This document shows, in pieces, positions 54,588 through 63,966 of a DNA stretch of 64,000 nt (the stretch's first letter is position 1; each line of letters begins with the position of its first letter). The stretch is from Roseitalea sp. MMSF_3546 (GTDB lineage Bacteria; Pseudomonadota; Alphaproteobacteria; Rhizobiales; Rhizobiaceae). Under the pieces are notes generated by a model that was given only the letters and a program-made list of their open reading frames with translations, made no database searches and was not told the origin of the DNA. The translations under genes and the position numbers were made by a program. The DNA lies in NCBI RefSeq assembly GCF_030732865.1, contig NZ_JASHKB010000001.1, positions 1 through 64,000 of the forward strand, written 5' to 3'.

Positions 54588-55744
54588 TGGATCGCGGCCC
54601 CGTCGGTCGCCTCGGCGATCAGCCGGTCGATCATCTCGCGATCGGCCTGAACGGCCTCGACCTTCTGGTCCTCGGTGACCAGGTTCTGGCCGGCGACGAT
54701 GATGCGCGCGCCCCGGGGAATGCCGCCCAGCAGCAACGCCCCGGTGGAGTCGTCGACCAGGTCGATCGGATAGAAGACGACGCGGTCCTCCTCGTCGACC
54801 GCCCGAATGCCCAGTTCGCCCTCATCGTTGAGCGTGACCACCGAGCGCGGCACCGGGGTCGCATGGACCGCCTCGCCGCGCAGCAGCACCTCGGCCGTCA
54901 TGCCCGCGGGGACGGCGAGATCGGGATTTGGCACCTCGACTTCGACGGTGAATGTCCGCGTTCTTGGCTGCGCCTCGCGGCTGACATAGCGCACCGTGCC
55001 GTCGACCACCTCGCCGGTGACCAGACGCAACTGCGCATCTCCGCCCACACGCACCGATCTCAGATCGCTTTCATTGACCTCGCCGACGCCGATGATCGGA
55101 TCGAGCGCGATCAGGTTCGCCACCGGCGTGCCCTGATTGACCGTGCCACCTTCCTCGACCATCACCTCGTCGATGATGCCGTCGAACGGCACCTCGACCT
55201 CGAGCCGCTCGAGTTCGACCTTTGCCGCCTCGTACTGGCTTTCGGCCTGCAGCAGCGCCGACTTGAACTGATCCAGTTGCAGGCGCGGAAGCGTGCCGCG
55301 TTCGACCAGTTCCCGCCGCGCCTCGAACTCCGACCGTGCCTGTTCGAGCGCCTGCTCGGCGCTGCGTGCGGCCGCTTCGCGCCCTTCGGCGGCGATGCGT
55401 GCGATCACCTGGCCTTCGGTGACCTGGTCACCCTCGGCGACCGGCAGTTGCTCGATGATGCCGCCCGCCCGCGCGGTCAGTTCGGTGCGCTTGTCGGCCT
55501 CGGTGACGCCCGACACGCGGATGGTCCTGCGATGCTCGAGCCCCGGAACGACGGCGACGGCCACCGATTGCAGCGCGCGAGGCTGGGCCGTCTCGCCTTC
55601 GGCCGCGCTCGGCGCCGGATCGGCCGTCGTCTCCGCCTGGTCATCCTGGCCGGTGGCACTGCCGACATAGGATAAATCGCCGGTCAGCACCCAGCCCGCG
55701 CAGGCAATGAAGACCAGGATCGCCGCGTAACGATGGGCTTTCAT
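54584..55744 (-). CDS. RND efflux periplasmic adaptor (MFP)
   Basis: A 386-residue membrane fusion protein. N-terminal anchor (AAILVFIACAGWVLTGDLSY) is followed by a lipoyl/barrel-sandwich half (ELTARAGGIIEQLPVAEGDQ), an alpha-hairpin of about 70 residues (AEGREAAARSAEQALEQARS...), a second lipoyl half (GGTVNQGTPVANLIALDPI) and a beta-barrel part (RTFTVEVEVPNPDLAVPAGM). It connects the inner pump to an outer channel. It is first in the two-gene operon, divergent from a TetR gene whose product probably represses it. Confidence 0.95.
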   Translation of the reverse strand: MKAHRYAAILVFIACAGWVLTGDLSYVGSATGQDDQAETTADPAPSAAEGETAQPRALQSVAVAVVPGLEHRRTIRVSGVTEADKRTELTARAGGIIEQLPVAEGDQVTEGQVIARIAAEGREAAARSAEQALEQARSEFEARRELVERGTLPRLQLDQFKSALLQAESQYEAAKVELERLEVEVPFDGIIDEVMVEEGGTVNQGTPVANLIALDPIIGVGEVNESDLRSVRVGGDAQLRLVTGEVVDGTVRYVSREAQPRTRTFTVEVEVPNPDLAVPAGMTAEVLLRGEAVHATPVPRSVVTLNDEGELGIRAVDEEDRVVFYPIDLVDDSTGALLLGGIPRGARIIVAGQNLVTEDQKVEAVQADREMIDRLIAEATDGAAIQ

Positions 55745-55904
55745 GAGGATGTCCAGTGCTGCTCGTTGGATGCGCCGCCGGGCGCCGGTTGGTCAAGACG
55801 GTCTGTCGGTCAATACGGCCGTTGATCCCAATGGACCGAAATCTGCTATGCCGCACTGCACAATAGCGAAAACCGCGACATCTGTGAATGCCGCGATCGA
55901 CGGT

Positions 55905-55933
55905 TTGACAAAATAACGAAAGATGTCATAAAG
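55905..55933 (+). promoter_or_regulatory. TetR-gene promoter overlapped by a 23-bp palindrome
   Basis: TTGACA (55905-55910) is followed after 16-17 bp by ATAAAG/CATAAA (55927-55933), a good sigma-70-type promoter for the TetR gene. An interrupted inverted repeat, TGACA...TGTCA with 13 bp between the arms (55906-55928), covers the spacer. A wider pair, TTGAC...GTCAA, encloses it. This is the expected form of an autoregulatory TetR operator. Confidence 0.6.
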
Positions 55934-55943
55934 TCAAGCCATC

Positions 55944-56534
55944 ATGCTCGATTGCGTCGTCGACGGCAAACGCGGCACCATCCTGAAGGCCGCCCTTGAA
56001 GTTTTCGTGACCTACGGCTTCCGCAAGACGTCGATGGACGACATTGCGCGCGCCGCCGGCATGTCGCGGCCGGCGCTCTATCAGGTCTTCAGGAACAAGT
56101 CGGAGATCTTTCGGGCACTGGCCGGCGAGCTGATGGGCGGCGCGACGGCGAACGCCGAGGCCGCCTTCGAGCGCGAGGGCAGCTTTCGCGATCGCCTGCT
56201 CGGCGCCATCGACTGCTCCATCCTTCGCATGCACCGCTTCGTCGAGGACACCCCCCACGGCGTCGAGCTGATCGGCATCAACGAGGAAATCGCCGCCGAC
56301 ATCGCCGAGAAATGGGAGGCGACCATGGCAGCGGCTATCACGCGCGCCGTCGAGCAGGCGGCCAGGCGCGGCGAGGTCTCGCTGGACCGATTTGGCGCCG
56401 ACGCGACCACGATCGGGCGCATATTCGTCCTCGCGCTTGCCGGGCTCAAGCGCGAGGTCCAGCACGGACGGCCCGTCGAGCCTCACGTTCAGGCGCTGGT
56501 CGACTTCTTCGCCGACGCGCTCGAGGCGCGCTGA
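55944..56534 (+). CDS. TetR/AcrR family regulator of the RND pump
   Basis: A 196-residue repressor. N-terminal helix-turn-helix: ILKAALEVFVTYGFRKTSMD, DIARAAGMSRPALYQVFRNK. The C-terminal ligand domain is divergent, as usual. It starts at the ATG at 55944, 200 bp from the divergent adaptor gene, with a promoter-overlapping palindrome just upstream. It most likely represses itself and the RND operon until a pump substrate binds. It is convergent with the patatin gene (9-bp gap). Confidence 0.93.
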   Translation: MLDCVVDGKRGTILKAALEVFVTYGFRKTSMDDIARAAGMSRPALYQVFRNKSEIFRALAGELMGGATANAEAAFEREGSFRDRLLGAIDCSILRMHRFVEDTPHGVELIGINEEIAADIAEKWEATMAAAITRAVEQAARRGEVSLDRFGADATTIGRIFVLALAGLKREVQHGRPVEPHVQALVDFFADALEAR

Positions 56535-56543
56535 GCGGCGCGC

Positions 56544-57686
56544 CTATTCGCCGCCTTCCCTCGCGTTGTCGCGCGAAAGCCGTTTCATGGCCTTGCGCAT
56601 GCGCTTGCCGACCGGTTCGCGCTCGCTCACCGGCAGGATGTCGGCCCTCAATTCCTCCGACAGGTCGAGCGAGGCGCGCACGCCGATATCGGCGAAATGC
56701 GCTTCGAGGAAGTCCTGTGCCGCCGCGCGCCCGGTGTCGCGCATCTCGGTCAGAAAGCTCCATTCGGTGTTGAGCTTGGAGGAGGCCGACAGGTCCTTGA
56801 CCACCGCATCGGCGGCGATGCGGTGCATGCGGGTCGACCGGTAATCGGTGCCCTCCAGCCGCCCGTCGGCCTTGAGCCGGCGCACGAACTCGATCGCCCG
56901 GAATTCGCGCAGCAGGCCCGCATTGAAGGTGATCTCGTTCATCCGATCCTGGATTTCCTGCGCAGTCTGCGGGGTCGCCTCGCGCTCGATCGGGTTGATC
57001 TGCACCAGCAGGCAATCCTCGGTCTGCGTTTCGTAGAAGAACGGGAACAGCACCGGGTTGCCGCCGAAACCGCCGTCCCAGTAGGGGATCCCGTCGATCT
57101 CGACCGCCTTGTAGAGCGTCGGCAGGCAGGCCGAGGCCATCACCACATCGGCGGTCACCTCCTCGCCATGGAACACCCGCACCTTGCCGTTGTGCACATT
57201 GGTGGCCGACACGAACACCTTGAAGCCGGCGCATCGATGCACGCGGTCGAAATCGATCGTTTCGACGAGCACCTCGCGCAAGGGGTTGTAGTCGAGCACA
57301 TTGACGTCATAGGGCGAAAAGACCCGGCTGAAGATGTCGAAGAACCGATAGGTCGGCGAGTTCTCATAGGAGAAATTGCCGAACCAGATATCGGCCGGCG
57401 TTCGCTGCAGCGGCGAGAACCGGCCCTTGCGTGCGATCGCCTCCCAGAACGCGGCGAGGCACTCCCGCGCGCCTTCGGCCCCGCCGCGCTGCCAGCCATC
57501 GGCCAGCGCCACCGCGTTCATCGCCCCCGCGCTGGTGCCCGAAACGCCGTCGAAATCGAGCCGGCCGTCTTCCAGCAGCGCATCGAGCACGCCCCAGGTG
57601 AAGGCGCCATGCGAGCCCCCGCCCTGAAGGGCGAGATTGACCGGCTTCGCGGTGCCGTTGCCGGCCCTTTCGCCTGACGATGCCAT
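56544..57686 (-). CDS. Patatin-like phospholipase
   Basis: A 380-residue lipid hydrolase. It has the oxyanion motif VNLALQGGGSHGAFTWGVLD (G-G-G-x-x-G), the Ser nucleophile in GVSGTSAGAMNAV (G-T-S-A-G), and the catalytic Asp in WDGGFGGNPV (D-G-G). No signal peptide is seen, so it is cytoplasmic. It follows the 3-hydroxybutyrate dehydrogenase gene by 10 bp; the two are commonly paired in alphaproteobacteria, which hints at a role in polyhydroxybutyrate or lipid turnover. The ATG at 57686 is chosen because homology begins shortly after. Confidence 0.92.
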   Translation of the reverse strand: MASSGERAGNGTAKPVNLALQGGGSHGAFTWGVLDALLEDGRLDFDGVSGTSAGAMNAVALADGWQRGGAEGARECLAAFWEAIARKGRFSPLQRTPADIWFGNFSYENSPTYRFFDIFSRVFSPYDVNVLDYNPLREVLVETIDFDRVHRCAGFKVFVSATNVHNGKVRVFHGEEVTADVVMASACLPTLYKAVEIDGIPYWDGGFGGNPVLFPFFYETQTEDCLLVQINPIEREATPQTAQEIQDRMNEITFNAGLLREFRAIEFVRRLKADGRLEGTDYRSTRMHRIAADAVVKDLSASSKLNTEWSFLTEMRDTGRAAAQDFLEAHFADIGVRASLDLSEELRADILPVSEREPVGKRMRKAMKRLSRDNAREGGE

Positions 57687-57696
57687 CGCCGCGCGG

Positions 57697-58488
57697 CTAC
57701 ATAGCCGTCCAGCCGCCATCGGCGGACAGCGTCGTGCCGGTGATCTGCGCGGCATGATCCGAGCACAGGAACACGACCAGCCCGCCAAGCTGCTCGACCG
57801 TGGCGAACTGCCGCGTCGGCTGGCGGATGAGCATGATCTTGTCCAGCACCTCCTCGCGCGTCATCCCGTGCACCTTCTTCTGGTCCTCGATCTGGCTTTC
57901 GATGATCGGCGTGAGCACATAGCCGGGGCAGATGGCGTTGCAGGTCGCATCGAGCTTTGCTTCGGCGAATTCGAGCGCGACGGTCTTGGTCAGGCCGACC
58001 ACGCCGTGCTTGGCCGCCACATAGGCCGCCTTGTAGGGCGAGGCCCTGAGCCCATGCGCCGAGGCGATGTTGACGATCCGGCCCCAGCCGGCCTTCTTCA
58101 TCATCGGCACGGCCATCGCCGTGGTGTGGAAGGCCGACGACAGGTTGATGGCGATGATCGCGTCCCATTTCTCGGTCGGAAACGCCTCGACCGGCGCGAC
58201 ATGCTGGATGCCGGCATTGTTGACCAGGATGTCGACCGTGCCGAATGTCTCGGCCGCCTTTTCGACCAGCATGCGCGCCTGGTCGGCCTTGGAAAGGTCT
58301 GCACGGATATAGACCGTGCGGTTGCCGGTCGCCTCGGCGGTCTCGCGGGCCAGCGCATGATCGTCGTCGCTGTCGGTATAGGAATTGAGCACCACATTGT
58401 GGCCCTCGGCGGCCAGCGCCCGGGAGATGCCCAGCCCGATGCCCGAATTGGATCCGGTCACCACCGCGGTCCTTGTTTGGTCTGCCAT
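57697..58488 (-). CDS. bdhA: 3-hydroxybutyrate dehydrogenase
   Basis: NAD-dependent SDR that interconverts 3-hydroxybutyrate and acetoacetate, the step after poly-3-hydroxybutyrate depolymerisation. The 263-residue protein has AVVTGSNSGIGLGISRALAA (T-G-x3-G-x-G), DILVNNAGIQHVAPVEAFPT, the active Tyr/Lys in YKAAYVAAKHGVVGL, and the conserved C-terminus ITGTTLSADGGWTAM. Its Gln/Lys/His pattern (around QHVAPVE and AICPGYVLTP) is typical of BdhA. The ATG at 58488 is used. Confidence 0.95.
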   Translation of the reverse strand: MADQTRTAVVTGSNSGIGLGISRALAAEGHNVVLNSYTDSDDDHALARETAEATGNRTVYIRADLSKADQARMLVEKAAETFGTVDILVNNAGIQHVAPVEAFPTEKWDAIIAINLSSAFHTTAMAVPMMKKAGWGRIVNIASAHGLRASPYKAAYVAAKHGVVGLTKTVALEFAEAKLDATCNAICPGYVLTPIIESQIEDQKKVHGMTREEVLDKIMLIRQPTRQFATVEQLGGLVVFLCSDHAAQITGTTLSADGGWTAM

Positions 58489-58642
58489 GTCGCGTCCCCG
58501 TCCGGCTTGTCGCATTGCAGCGCAACATAGTCGGCCCGGCGCGCAATGTCATCGGCCCGCAATCAATTCGCGGTAGCCGGCCGATGGCCGTCGGCGTGCC
58601 GTGCCGATTGCGATCGCGGCGCATAATCGCTAAAACCGGACC

Positions 58643-59914
58643 ATGATGCACAACAATGCCGATGGTTATCTCGCCGCGCCTCTGCCACGCCGCAAATCCG
58701 TGCCGGTCGATGTCGGCGGCGTGACCGTTGGCGGCGATGCGCCGGTCGTGGTCCAGTCGATGACCAACACCGACACCGCCGACATCGACGCCACGGTCGC
58801 CCAGTGCGCCGCCCTGCACAGGGCGGGTTCGGAGGTCGTGCGCATAACCGTGGACCGCGACGAGAGCGCCGCCGCCGTGCCGAGGATCCGCGAGCGGCTC
58901 GAACGGCTCGGCCACGACGTGCCGCTGGTCGGCGACTTCCACTATATCGGCCACAAGCTGCTTGCCGATCACCCGGCCTGCGCCGAGGCACTGGCGAAAT
59001 ACCGCATCAATCCGGGCAATGTCGGCTTTCGCGACAAGCGCGACCGGCAGTTCATCGAGATCGTGGAGATGGCGATCCGCCACGACAAGCCGGTGCGCAT
59101 CGGCGTCAACTGGGGCTCGCTCGACCAGGACCTGCTGACGCGCCTGATGGACGAAAACCAGGAAAAGGGCTTCCCGCTGTCGGCCGACCAGGTCACGCGC
59201 GAGGCCATCGTGCAGTCGGCGCTGCTGTCGGCCGAGCTCGCCGAGCAGACCGGCCTGCCACGCAACAAGATCCTGTTGTCGGCCAAAGTCAGCCGCGTGC
59301 AGGATCTGATTGCCGTCTATACCGATCTTGCCGGTCGGTGCGATCACGCCCTGCATCTGGGCCTGACCGAGGCCGGCATGGGCTCGAAGGGCATCGTCGC
59401 CTCCTCGGCCGCGCTGGCCGTGCTGCTGCAGCAGGGGATCGGCGACACGATCCGCATCTCGCTGACGCCAGAGCCGGACGGCGACAGGACGCGCGAGGTG
59501 CAGGTCGCCCAGGAGCTGCTGCAGACCATGGGCTTTCGCCAGTTCCTGCCCGTCGTCGCCGCCTGCCCGGGCTGCGGACGCACGACCTCGACGGTGTTTC
59601 AGGAGCTCGCCCGCAAGATCGAGGACGACCTGCGCCGCAACATGCCCGTCTGGCGCGACAAGTATCCCGGCGTCGAGGAGCTCAAGGTCGCCGTCATGGG
59701 CTGCATCGTCAACGGCCCGGGCGAGTCCAAGCATGCCGATATCGGCATCTCGCTCCCCGGCACCGGCGAATCGCCGGCCGCGCCGGTCTTCATCGACGGC
59801 AAGAAGGCGGCGACGCTGCGCGGCGATGACATCGCCGGCGATTTCGAGGCCATAGTCGCCGACTATATCGAGGCGCGTTTCGGCAGGGCAGGCGACGAGG
59901 ATGCGGCCGCATGA
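58643..59914 (+). CDS. ispG: (E)-4-hydroxy-3-methylbut-2-enyl-diphosphate synthase
   Basis: Iron-sulfur enzyme of the MEP pathway: makes HMBPP from MEcPP. The 423-residue protein has [40 protein letters not shown], and the cluster cysteines in CPGCGR and [16 protein letters not shown] (C-x2-C plus distal Cys and Glu). It starts at the ATG at 58643 (or the next codon, also ATG). A lytic-transglycosylase gene overlaps its end by 14 bp; ispA, a later step in the same pathway, is 0.9 kb away on the other strand. Confidence 0.98.
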   Translation: MMHNNADGYLAAPLPRRKSVPVDVGGVTVGGDAPVVVQSMTNTDTADIDATVAQCAALHRAGSEVVRITVDRDESAAAVPRIRERLERLGHDVPLVGDFHYIGHKLLADHPACAEALAKYRINPGNVGFRDKRDRQFIEIVEMAIRHDKPVRIGVNWGSLDQDLLTRLMDENQEKGFPLSADQVTREAIVQSALLSAELAEQTGLPRNKILLSAKVSRVQDLIAVYTDLAGRCDHALHLGLTEAGMGSKGIVASSAALAVLLQQGIGDTIRISLTPEPDGDRTREVQVAQELLQTMGFRQFLPVVAACPGCGRTTSTVFQELARKIEDDLRRNMPVWRDKYPGVEELKVAVMGCIVNGPGESKHADIGISLPGTGESPAAPVFIDGKKAATLRGDDIAGDFEAIVADYIEARFGRAGDEDAAA

Positions 59915-60779
59915 GGTTCTTGCAGCGGCGCTGACGCACCGTGTGGCGACGCTGCTGCTTGCCGCATTGATCTGTTACGGTGCCGAATCGGAACGAGCGT
60001 TCGCCGAAGAATCGGCCGCCGTGGACCATTCGGCGATTTGCGGCATCATCGAGCGCGAAGCAACGCGCAATGGTCTGCCTCCGGCCTATTTCGCGCGCCT
60101 GATCTGGACCGAGAGCCGGTTCGACGCCAATGCGGTCTCGCCCGCCGGGGCCGAGGGCATCGCCCAGTTCATGCCGGCGACGGCGGCGCGGCGCGGGCTG
60201 GCTGACAGCTTCGACCCGCGCCAGGCGCTGCCCGCCTCGGCCACCTATCTGGCGGCGTTGCGCCTGCGCTTCGGCAATCTGGGCCTTGCCGCCGCGGCCT
60301 ACAATGCCGGCGAGGATCGCGTCGACCGGTGGCTGGCCGGCCGCAGCAACCTGCCGCTCGAAACGGAGAACTATGTGCTGCGCATTACCGGCGAGCCGGC
60401 CGAGGTCTTCGCCCCGCGCGAGCGCGCGATCCGCGACCTCGCGCTCGAGGACGGCAAGACCTTCAGGCAGGCCTGCGAACGGCTGCCCGTGATCCGTTCC
60501 GCCGCCGTGCCGATGGCCGGGACGCTGCACAAGCCCTGGGCGATCCAGCTTGCGGGGAATTTCAGCCGCGCGGCCGCGATGCGGTCCTGGCAGCGGATCA
60601 GGGCGCGACACGACAGCGCCCTGCGCGACCTGCCCATGGCCGTGAGCCGGCAAAGGACAGCGCGTGGGCCGAAGCCGCTCTATGTGGTGCGCGTGGGCGC
60701 CGACAGCCGAAACGAGGCCAACGCCATTTGCGGTCGCATCCGCGCCGGTGGCGGCTCGTGCATGGTCATCAGGAACTGA
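59901..60779 (+). CDS. Soluble lytic transglycosylase with SPOR-like C-terminus
   Basis: A 292-residue periplasmic murein hydrolase. A signal ([20 protein letters not shown]...) is followed by an SLT domain, [20 protein letters not shown] (catalytic Glu), [18 protein letters not shown], and [20 protein letters not shown]. The C-terminal [20 protein letters not shown], then [13 protein letters not shown] resembles a SPOR peptidoglycan-binding fold. It overlaps the end of ispG by 14 bp, indicating coupled translation. It probably acts at the division septum, by inference from the SPOR-like end. Confidence 0.92.
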   Translation: MRPHEVLAAALTHRVATLLLAALICYGAESERAFAEESAAVDHSAICGIIEREATRNGLPPAYFARLIWTESRFDANAVSPAGAEGIAQFMPATAARRGLADSFDPRQALPASATYLAALRLRFGNLGLAAAAYNAGEDRVDRWLAGRSNLPLETENYVLRITGEPAEVFAPRERAIRDLALEDGKTFRQACERLPVIRSAAVPMAGTLHKPWAIQLAGNFSRAAAMRSWQRIRARHDSALRDLPMAVSRQRTARGPKPLYVVRVGADSRNEANAICGRIRAGGGSCMVIRN

Positions 60780-60785
60780 GCGCCG

Positions 60786-61691
60786 TCAATAGCCGCGATG
60801 GGCGATGAAATGCGCCGCCTGGCGCAGCGTTTCTGCCTTATCGCCGAACGGCGCCAGCAGGGCGTCGGCTTCGCTGACCAGCGCGTCGAGCCGCTGCCGC
60901 GCCCAGTCGACCCCGTGCAGGCCGACCAGCGTCTGCTTGCCGGCCGCCGCGTCCTTGCCGGTCGCCTTGCCCATCGCCGCCGCATCGGCGGTGACATCGA
61001 GCAGATCGTCGGCGAGCTGGAACGCTAGCCCGAGGATCGCTCCCAACCGGCGCATCGTCTCCCGCGCATCCGGCCGCGCGACGATCGCGCCCGCCTCGCA
61101 CGAAAAGCGGATCAGCGCACCGGTCTTCATGGCATGGATGGTTTCGACCATGGCCGGGTCGACCGCGCCGTGCTCGTGCTGAAGGTCGAGCATCTGCCCG
61201 CCGGCCATGCCGCCCAGGCCCGCCGCGCGCGCCAGCGCGACCACGAGCGCGTTGGCCTTTTCGACGCAAAGCCCCGCCGGCCGGCGTCCGGCCAGGTCGA
61301 AGGACAGCGTCAGCAGGGCATCGCCGGCGAGGATCGCCGTCGCCTCGTCAAAGGCGACATGCACGGTCGGCACGCCGCGACGCAGATCGTCGTCGTCCAT
61401 CGCCGGCAGATCGTCATGGATCAGCGAATAGCAGTGCACGCATTCGACCGCCGCCGCGATCGCCAGCGCCGCATCGTCCACGCCGCCAAGCAGCGCGTTG
61501 CATTCCATCACCAGAAACGGCCGCAGCCGCTTGCCGCCATTGAGAACACCATGGCGCATCGCCGCGACCAGTCGCTCCGGCCGGACCGTCTCGCCGGCAA
61601 CCGTGTTCGGCGTGATCGCACTGTCCAGAAAGGCCTCGACGGCCTGGGCGCGTTGGGCCAATGCGGAGCGGAAAAGGGAGACATCGGTCAT
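60786..61691 (-). CDS. ispA: Farnesyl diphosphate synthase (polyprenyl synthetase)
   Basis: A 301-residue prenyltransferase that condenses IPP with DMAPP and GPP to farnesyl diphosphate. The first Asp-rich motif is in CYSLIHDDLPAMDDDDLRRG (D-D-x4-D, the form of short-chain bacterial enzymes) and the second in FQLADDLLDVTAD. NGGKRLRPFLVM is the substrate block. The ATG at 61691 (MTDVSLFRS) is the family start; a frame extension runs further upstream. It is convergent with the lytic transglycosylase gene, 6 bp apart. Confidence 0.96.
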   Translation of the reverse strand: MTDVSLFRSALAQRAQAVEAFLDSAITPNTVAGETVRPERLVAAMRHGVLNGGKRLRPFLVMECNALLGGVDDAALAIAAAVECVHCYSLIHDDLPAMDDDDLRRGVPTVHVAFDEATAILAGDALLTLSFDLAGRRPAGLCVEKANALVVALARAAGLGGMAGGQMLDLQHEHGAVDPAMVETIHAMKTGALIRFSCEAGAIVARPDARETMRRLGAILGLAFQLADDLLDVTADAAAMGKATGKDAAAGKQTLVGLHGVDWARQRLDALVSEADALLAPFGDKAETLRQAAHFIAHRGY

Positions 61692-61826
61692 GAGGCGTCT
61701 ATATTCGACGATTATCCCGCCGCAAAGCTCGGGTCGGGCAGAACGACAAATGCGAACCAAAACCGATCTGTCCGTGTTACACTGGCATAGACCCGGCCGC
61801 CGGCAGGACGCATATGTCGGAAGCCA

Positions 61827-62717
61827 ATGACGGGACGACCACGATCGAGCCGAGCAGGGGCCGCCGACAAGACCGTGACCGACACCCATCCCTCATCGTC
61901 CGGCGAACCGGCAAGGCGTCCGAAAAAGCGCGCAAGGGCCAAGGCCGGCCGACCCGCGAAACCCGGTCCGGGCGCCTCCGGCGGCGCGGCCGGGCAGGCA
62001 CGACCGGCAGCCGTGAAGCGTTCGCGTCGTCGCTGGTTTCTGCGCCGCTGGGTGCTCATTCCTCTTGTGGTGCTCTTCGCCATCGCGCTGACGCCCTTTG
62101 TGCTGGCGCTGCTCTATCGCGTGGAGGATGTGCGCCCGGTATCCACCTTGATGCTCTCGCGCGCGCTCGCCGGCGAACCGGTCGAGCGCCGATGGGTGGA
62201 GTTCGACGAGATCGCCCCATCGCTGTACCAGTCGGTGATGATGTCCGAGGACGGGCAGTTCTGCGCCCATGACGGGATCGACTGGGCCGCGCTGAACATG
62301 GTCATCTCCGATGCGCTGGACGGGGAGCGCACGCGTGGCGCCTCGACGATCACCATGCAGACCGCAAAGAACCTGTTTCTGTGGAACGACCGATCCTATG
62401 TGCGCAAGGCGCTGGAAGTGCCGCTGGCGCTTTGGATCGATTTCGTGCTGCCGAAAAAGCGGATCATGGAAATCTATCTGAACATCGCCGAATGGGGGCC
62501 GCAGGGCCAGTTCGGCGTGCAGGTGGCCGCCGAGCATCATTTCGACCGGGAACCGTCCGACATCACCGCGATGCAGGCGGCGCTTCTGGCGACGACCCTG
62601 CCGAATCCGCACATGCGCGATCCGGCCAGGCCCAGCGCGCATCACCGCGAAGTGGCCGGCGTCATCGCCCGTCGGGCGCGCCAGTCGGGCGCCTATATCG
62701 GCTGCCTGAGCCAGTAA
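61827..62717 (+). CDS. mtgA: Monofunctional peptidoglycan glycosyltransferase MtgA
   Basis: A 296-residue GT51 enzyme that polymerises lipid II into glycan strands. After a basic, Ala/Pro-rich cytoplasmic N-terminus of about 70 residues and a helix (WVLIPLVVLFAIALTPFVLA), it has the GT51 motifs: SVMMSEDGQFCAHDGIDW (catalytic Glu), GASTITMQTAKNLFLWNDRS, KKRIMEIYLNIAEWGPQGQF. The start is uncertain: the ATG at 61827 or a GTG at 61875 would give a shorter N-terminus. It is followed by rpmF, a neighbour order I recall from Rhizobiales. Confidence 0.94.
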   Translation: MTGRPRSSRAGAADKTVTDTHPSSSGEPARRPKKRARAKAGRPAKPGPGASGGAAGQARPAAVKRSRRRWFLRRWVLIPLVVLFAIALTPFVLALLYRVEDVRPVSTLMLSRALAGEPVERRWVEFDEIAPSLYQSVMMSEDGQFCAHDGIDWAALNMVISDALDGERTRGASTITMQTAKNLFLWNDRSYVRKALEVPLALWIDFVLPKKRIMEIYLNIAEWGPQGQFGVQVAAEHHFDREPSDITAMQAALLATTLPNPHMRDPARPSAHHREVAGVIARRARQSGAYIGCLSQ

Positions 62718-62758
62718 GCCGGGGCCTCGGATCGGGCCAAGAATCTGCTCGGGCCATC

Positions 62759-62787
62759 TTTCAAACGGCGCGCTTATTGTGTATAGC
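62759..62787 (+). promoter_or_regulatory. Candidate rpmF promoter
   Basis: TTTCAA (62759-62764), a 17-bp spacer and TATAGC (62782-62787), giving a start about 80 bp before rpmF. Flanking GGCGC...GCGCC arms (62767-62771 and 62786-62790) form a weak inverted repeat around the -10. Recognised by eye. Confidence 0.35.
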
Positions 62788-62873
62788 GCCGTCACTTTTC
62801 CGCGCATGACGGCTTATCCGACGGGGCTGGCAAGGAGCCCGGCCGATGCGCATGACGATTTGGAGCAAAGACC

Positions 62874-63056
62874 ATGGCCGTACCCAAGCGAAAGGTGACC
62901 CGCGCCAAGCGCGGCATGCGCCGTTCCAGCGATGCGCTCAAGAACCCGAGCTATGTCGAGGACAAGGCGTCGGGCGAACTGCGGCGCCCGCACCATATCG
63001 ACCTGAAGACCGGCATGTATCGCGGTCGTCAGGTGCTGGCACCCAAGGAAGACTGA
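62874..63056 (+). CDS. rpmF: 50S ribosomal protein L32
   Basis: A 60-residue basic protein with the L32 N-terminus [40 protein letters not shown] is the middle; the zinc cysteines of some L32 proteins are absent (zinc-independent form). A strong terminator follows, so it is the end of its transcript. Confidence 0.98.
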   Translation: MAVPKRKVTRAKRGMRRSSDALKNPSYVEDKASGELRRPHHIDLKTGMYRGRQVLAPKED

Positions 63057-63079
63057 TCCTCGCGCAATTCGCGACAGCG

Positions 63080-63108
63080 CCCGCGTCTGTGGTGCAGGCG
63101 CGGGTTTT
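63080..63108 (+). terminator. Rho-independent terminator after rpmF
   Basis: A 10-bp stem, CCCGCGTCTG (63080-63089) with CAGGCGCGGG (63095-63104; one G-T pair), loop TGGTG, then TTTT. It lies 24 bp after the rpmF stop. Confidence 0.92.
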
Positions 63109-63153
63109 CGCGTTTGCCGTGAACGGCGTCCCGAAGCGGGCCGCCGACCGCGA

Positions 63154-63966
63154 TCACTGGTCGATCAGGCTGGCCGCATAGGCCATGGCGCGCTGGTAGT
63201 TGCCGCTGTCGTTCCAGCGCGAAAGCACCCGGAAATTGGCCGAGCCCTGCGTGAAGGGCTGGCCGGCGCGCCAGCCGTAGCGGCTGAGCATGTTTGCCGC
63301 GGTGGCAAGCGAATCCGCCGCGTTGTTGGGGTCGGCACGACCATCGCCATTGCCGTCCACGGCAAAGCGCATCCAGTTGCCGGCGAGAAACTGCATGTGG
63401 CCGAGTTCGCCCGACGGGCCGCCGCGACTGTTGGCCGAAATCACGCCGCGATCGACAAGGCGCAGCGCGGCGATCGCATGCTCGCGGAACCGCGGATGGC
63501 GGCGGCAATAGGATGCGAGCGTCACCGCGCCGGAGACGATCGGCGTGTCGCCGGTATAGCCGCCCCACGAGGTTTCATAGCCCCAGATCGCGACCAGGAT
63601 GGAGCCTGGGACGCCATAGCGGTTCTCGAGCGACTGGAACAGGCGGGCATTGCCGTTCAGCCGCCGCTGCGCGCCGGAAATGAACGAGTTGACGCTGGAA
63701 AACCGGCTCTTGAGGAACACTTCGGGGCTGCGATGGCGGGTCCCGGTCTGTGAAGCCGGGTTCGATTCGAAGCGCCAGGTGATGCCGGACAGTCCGGCAT
63801 TCTGCAGTGCCTGCATGCCGCGCTGGCCGACGCCGGCCGCCGCGGCCTCCTGGGCCAGCGTCTGCTTGAAGGCCCCGAACTGGCTCTGGCTGGTGATGCA
63901 TTGGGCGGCCCCGGCAACACTGGGGACGGCAAGGGCAAAGGCGAAGGCGAGGGCTATCTTGCGCAT
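63154..63966 (-). CDS. Lytic murein transglycosylase, MltB-like
   Basis: A 270-residue secreted protein with a Sec signal (KIALAFAFALAVPSVAGAA). The SLT_2/MltB core is clear: YGVPGSILVAIWGYETSWGG (catalytic Glu), GELGHMQFLAGNWMRFAVDG, DGRADPNNAADSLATAANML, and YGWRAGQPF. It cleaves the glycan backbone of peptidoglycan with anhydro-ring formation. The family member here lacks the C-terminal peptidoglycan-binding domain of longer homologues. It is convergent with rpmF. Confidence 0.94.
   Translation of the reverse strand: MRKIALAFAFALAVPSVAGAAQCITSQSQFGAFKQTLAQEAAAAGVGQRGMQALQNAGLSGITWRFESNPASQTGTRHRSPEVFLKSRFSSVNSFISGAQRRLNGNARLFQSLENRYGVPGSILVAIWGYETSWGGYTGDTPIVSGAVTLASYCRRHPRFREHAIAALRLVDRGVISANSRGGPSGELGHMQFLAGNWMRFAVDGNGDGRADPNNAADSLATAANMLSRYGWRAGQPFTQGSANFRVLSRWNDSGNYQRAMAYAASLIDQ

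Noticed and set aside
51468-54650. 1060-codon plus-strand open frame opposite the RND pump
   Set aside because: Arg/Asp/His-rich antisense shadow; the RND protein on the minus strand has all family motifs.
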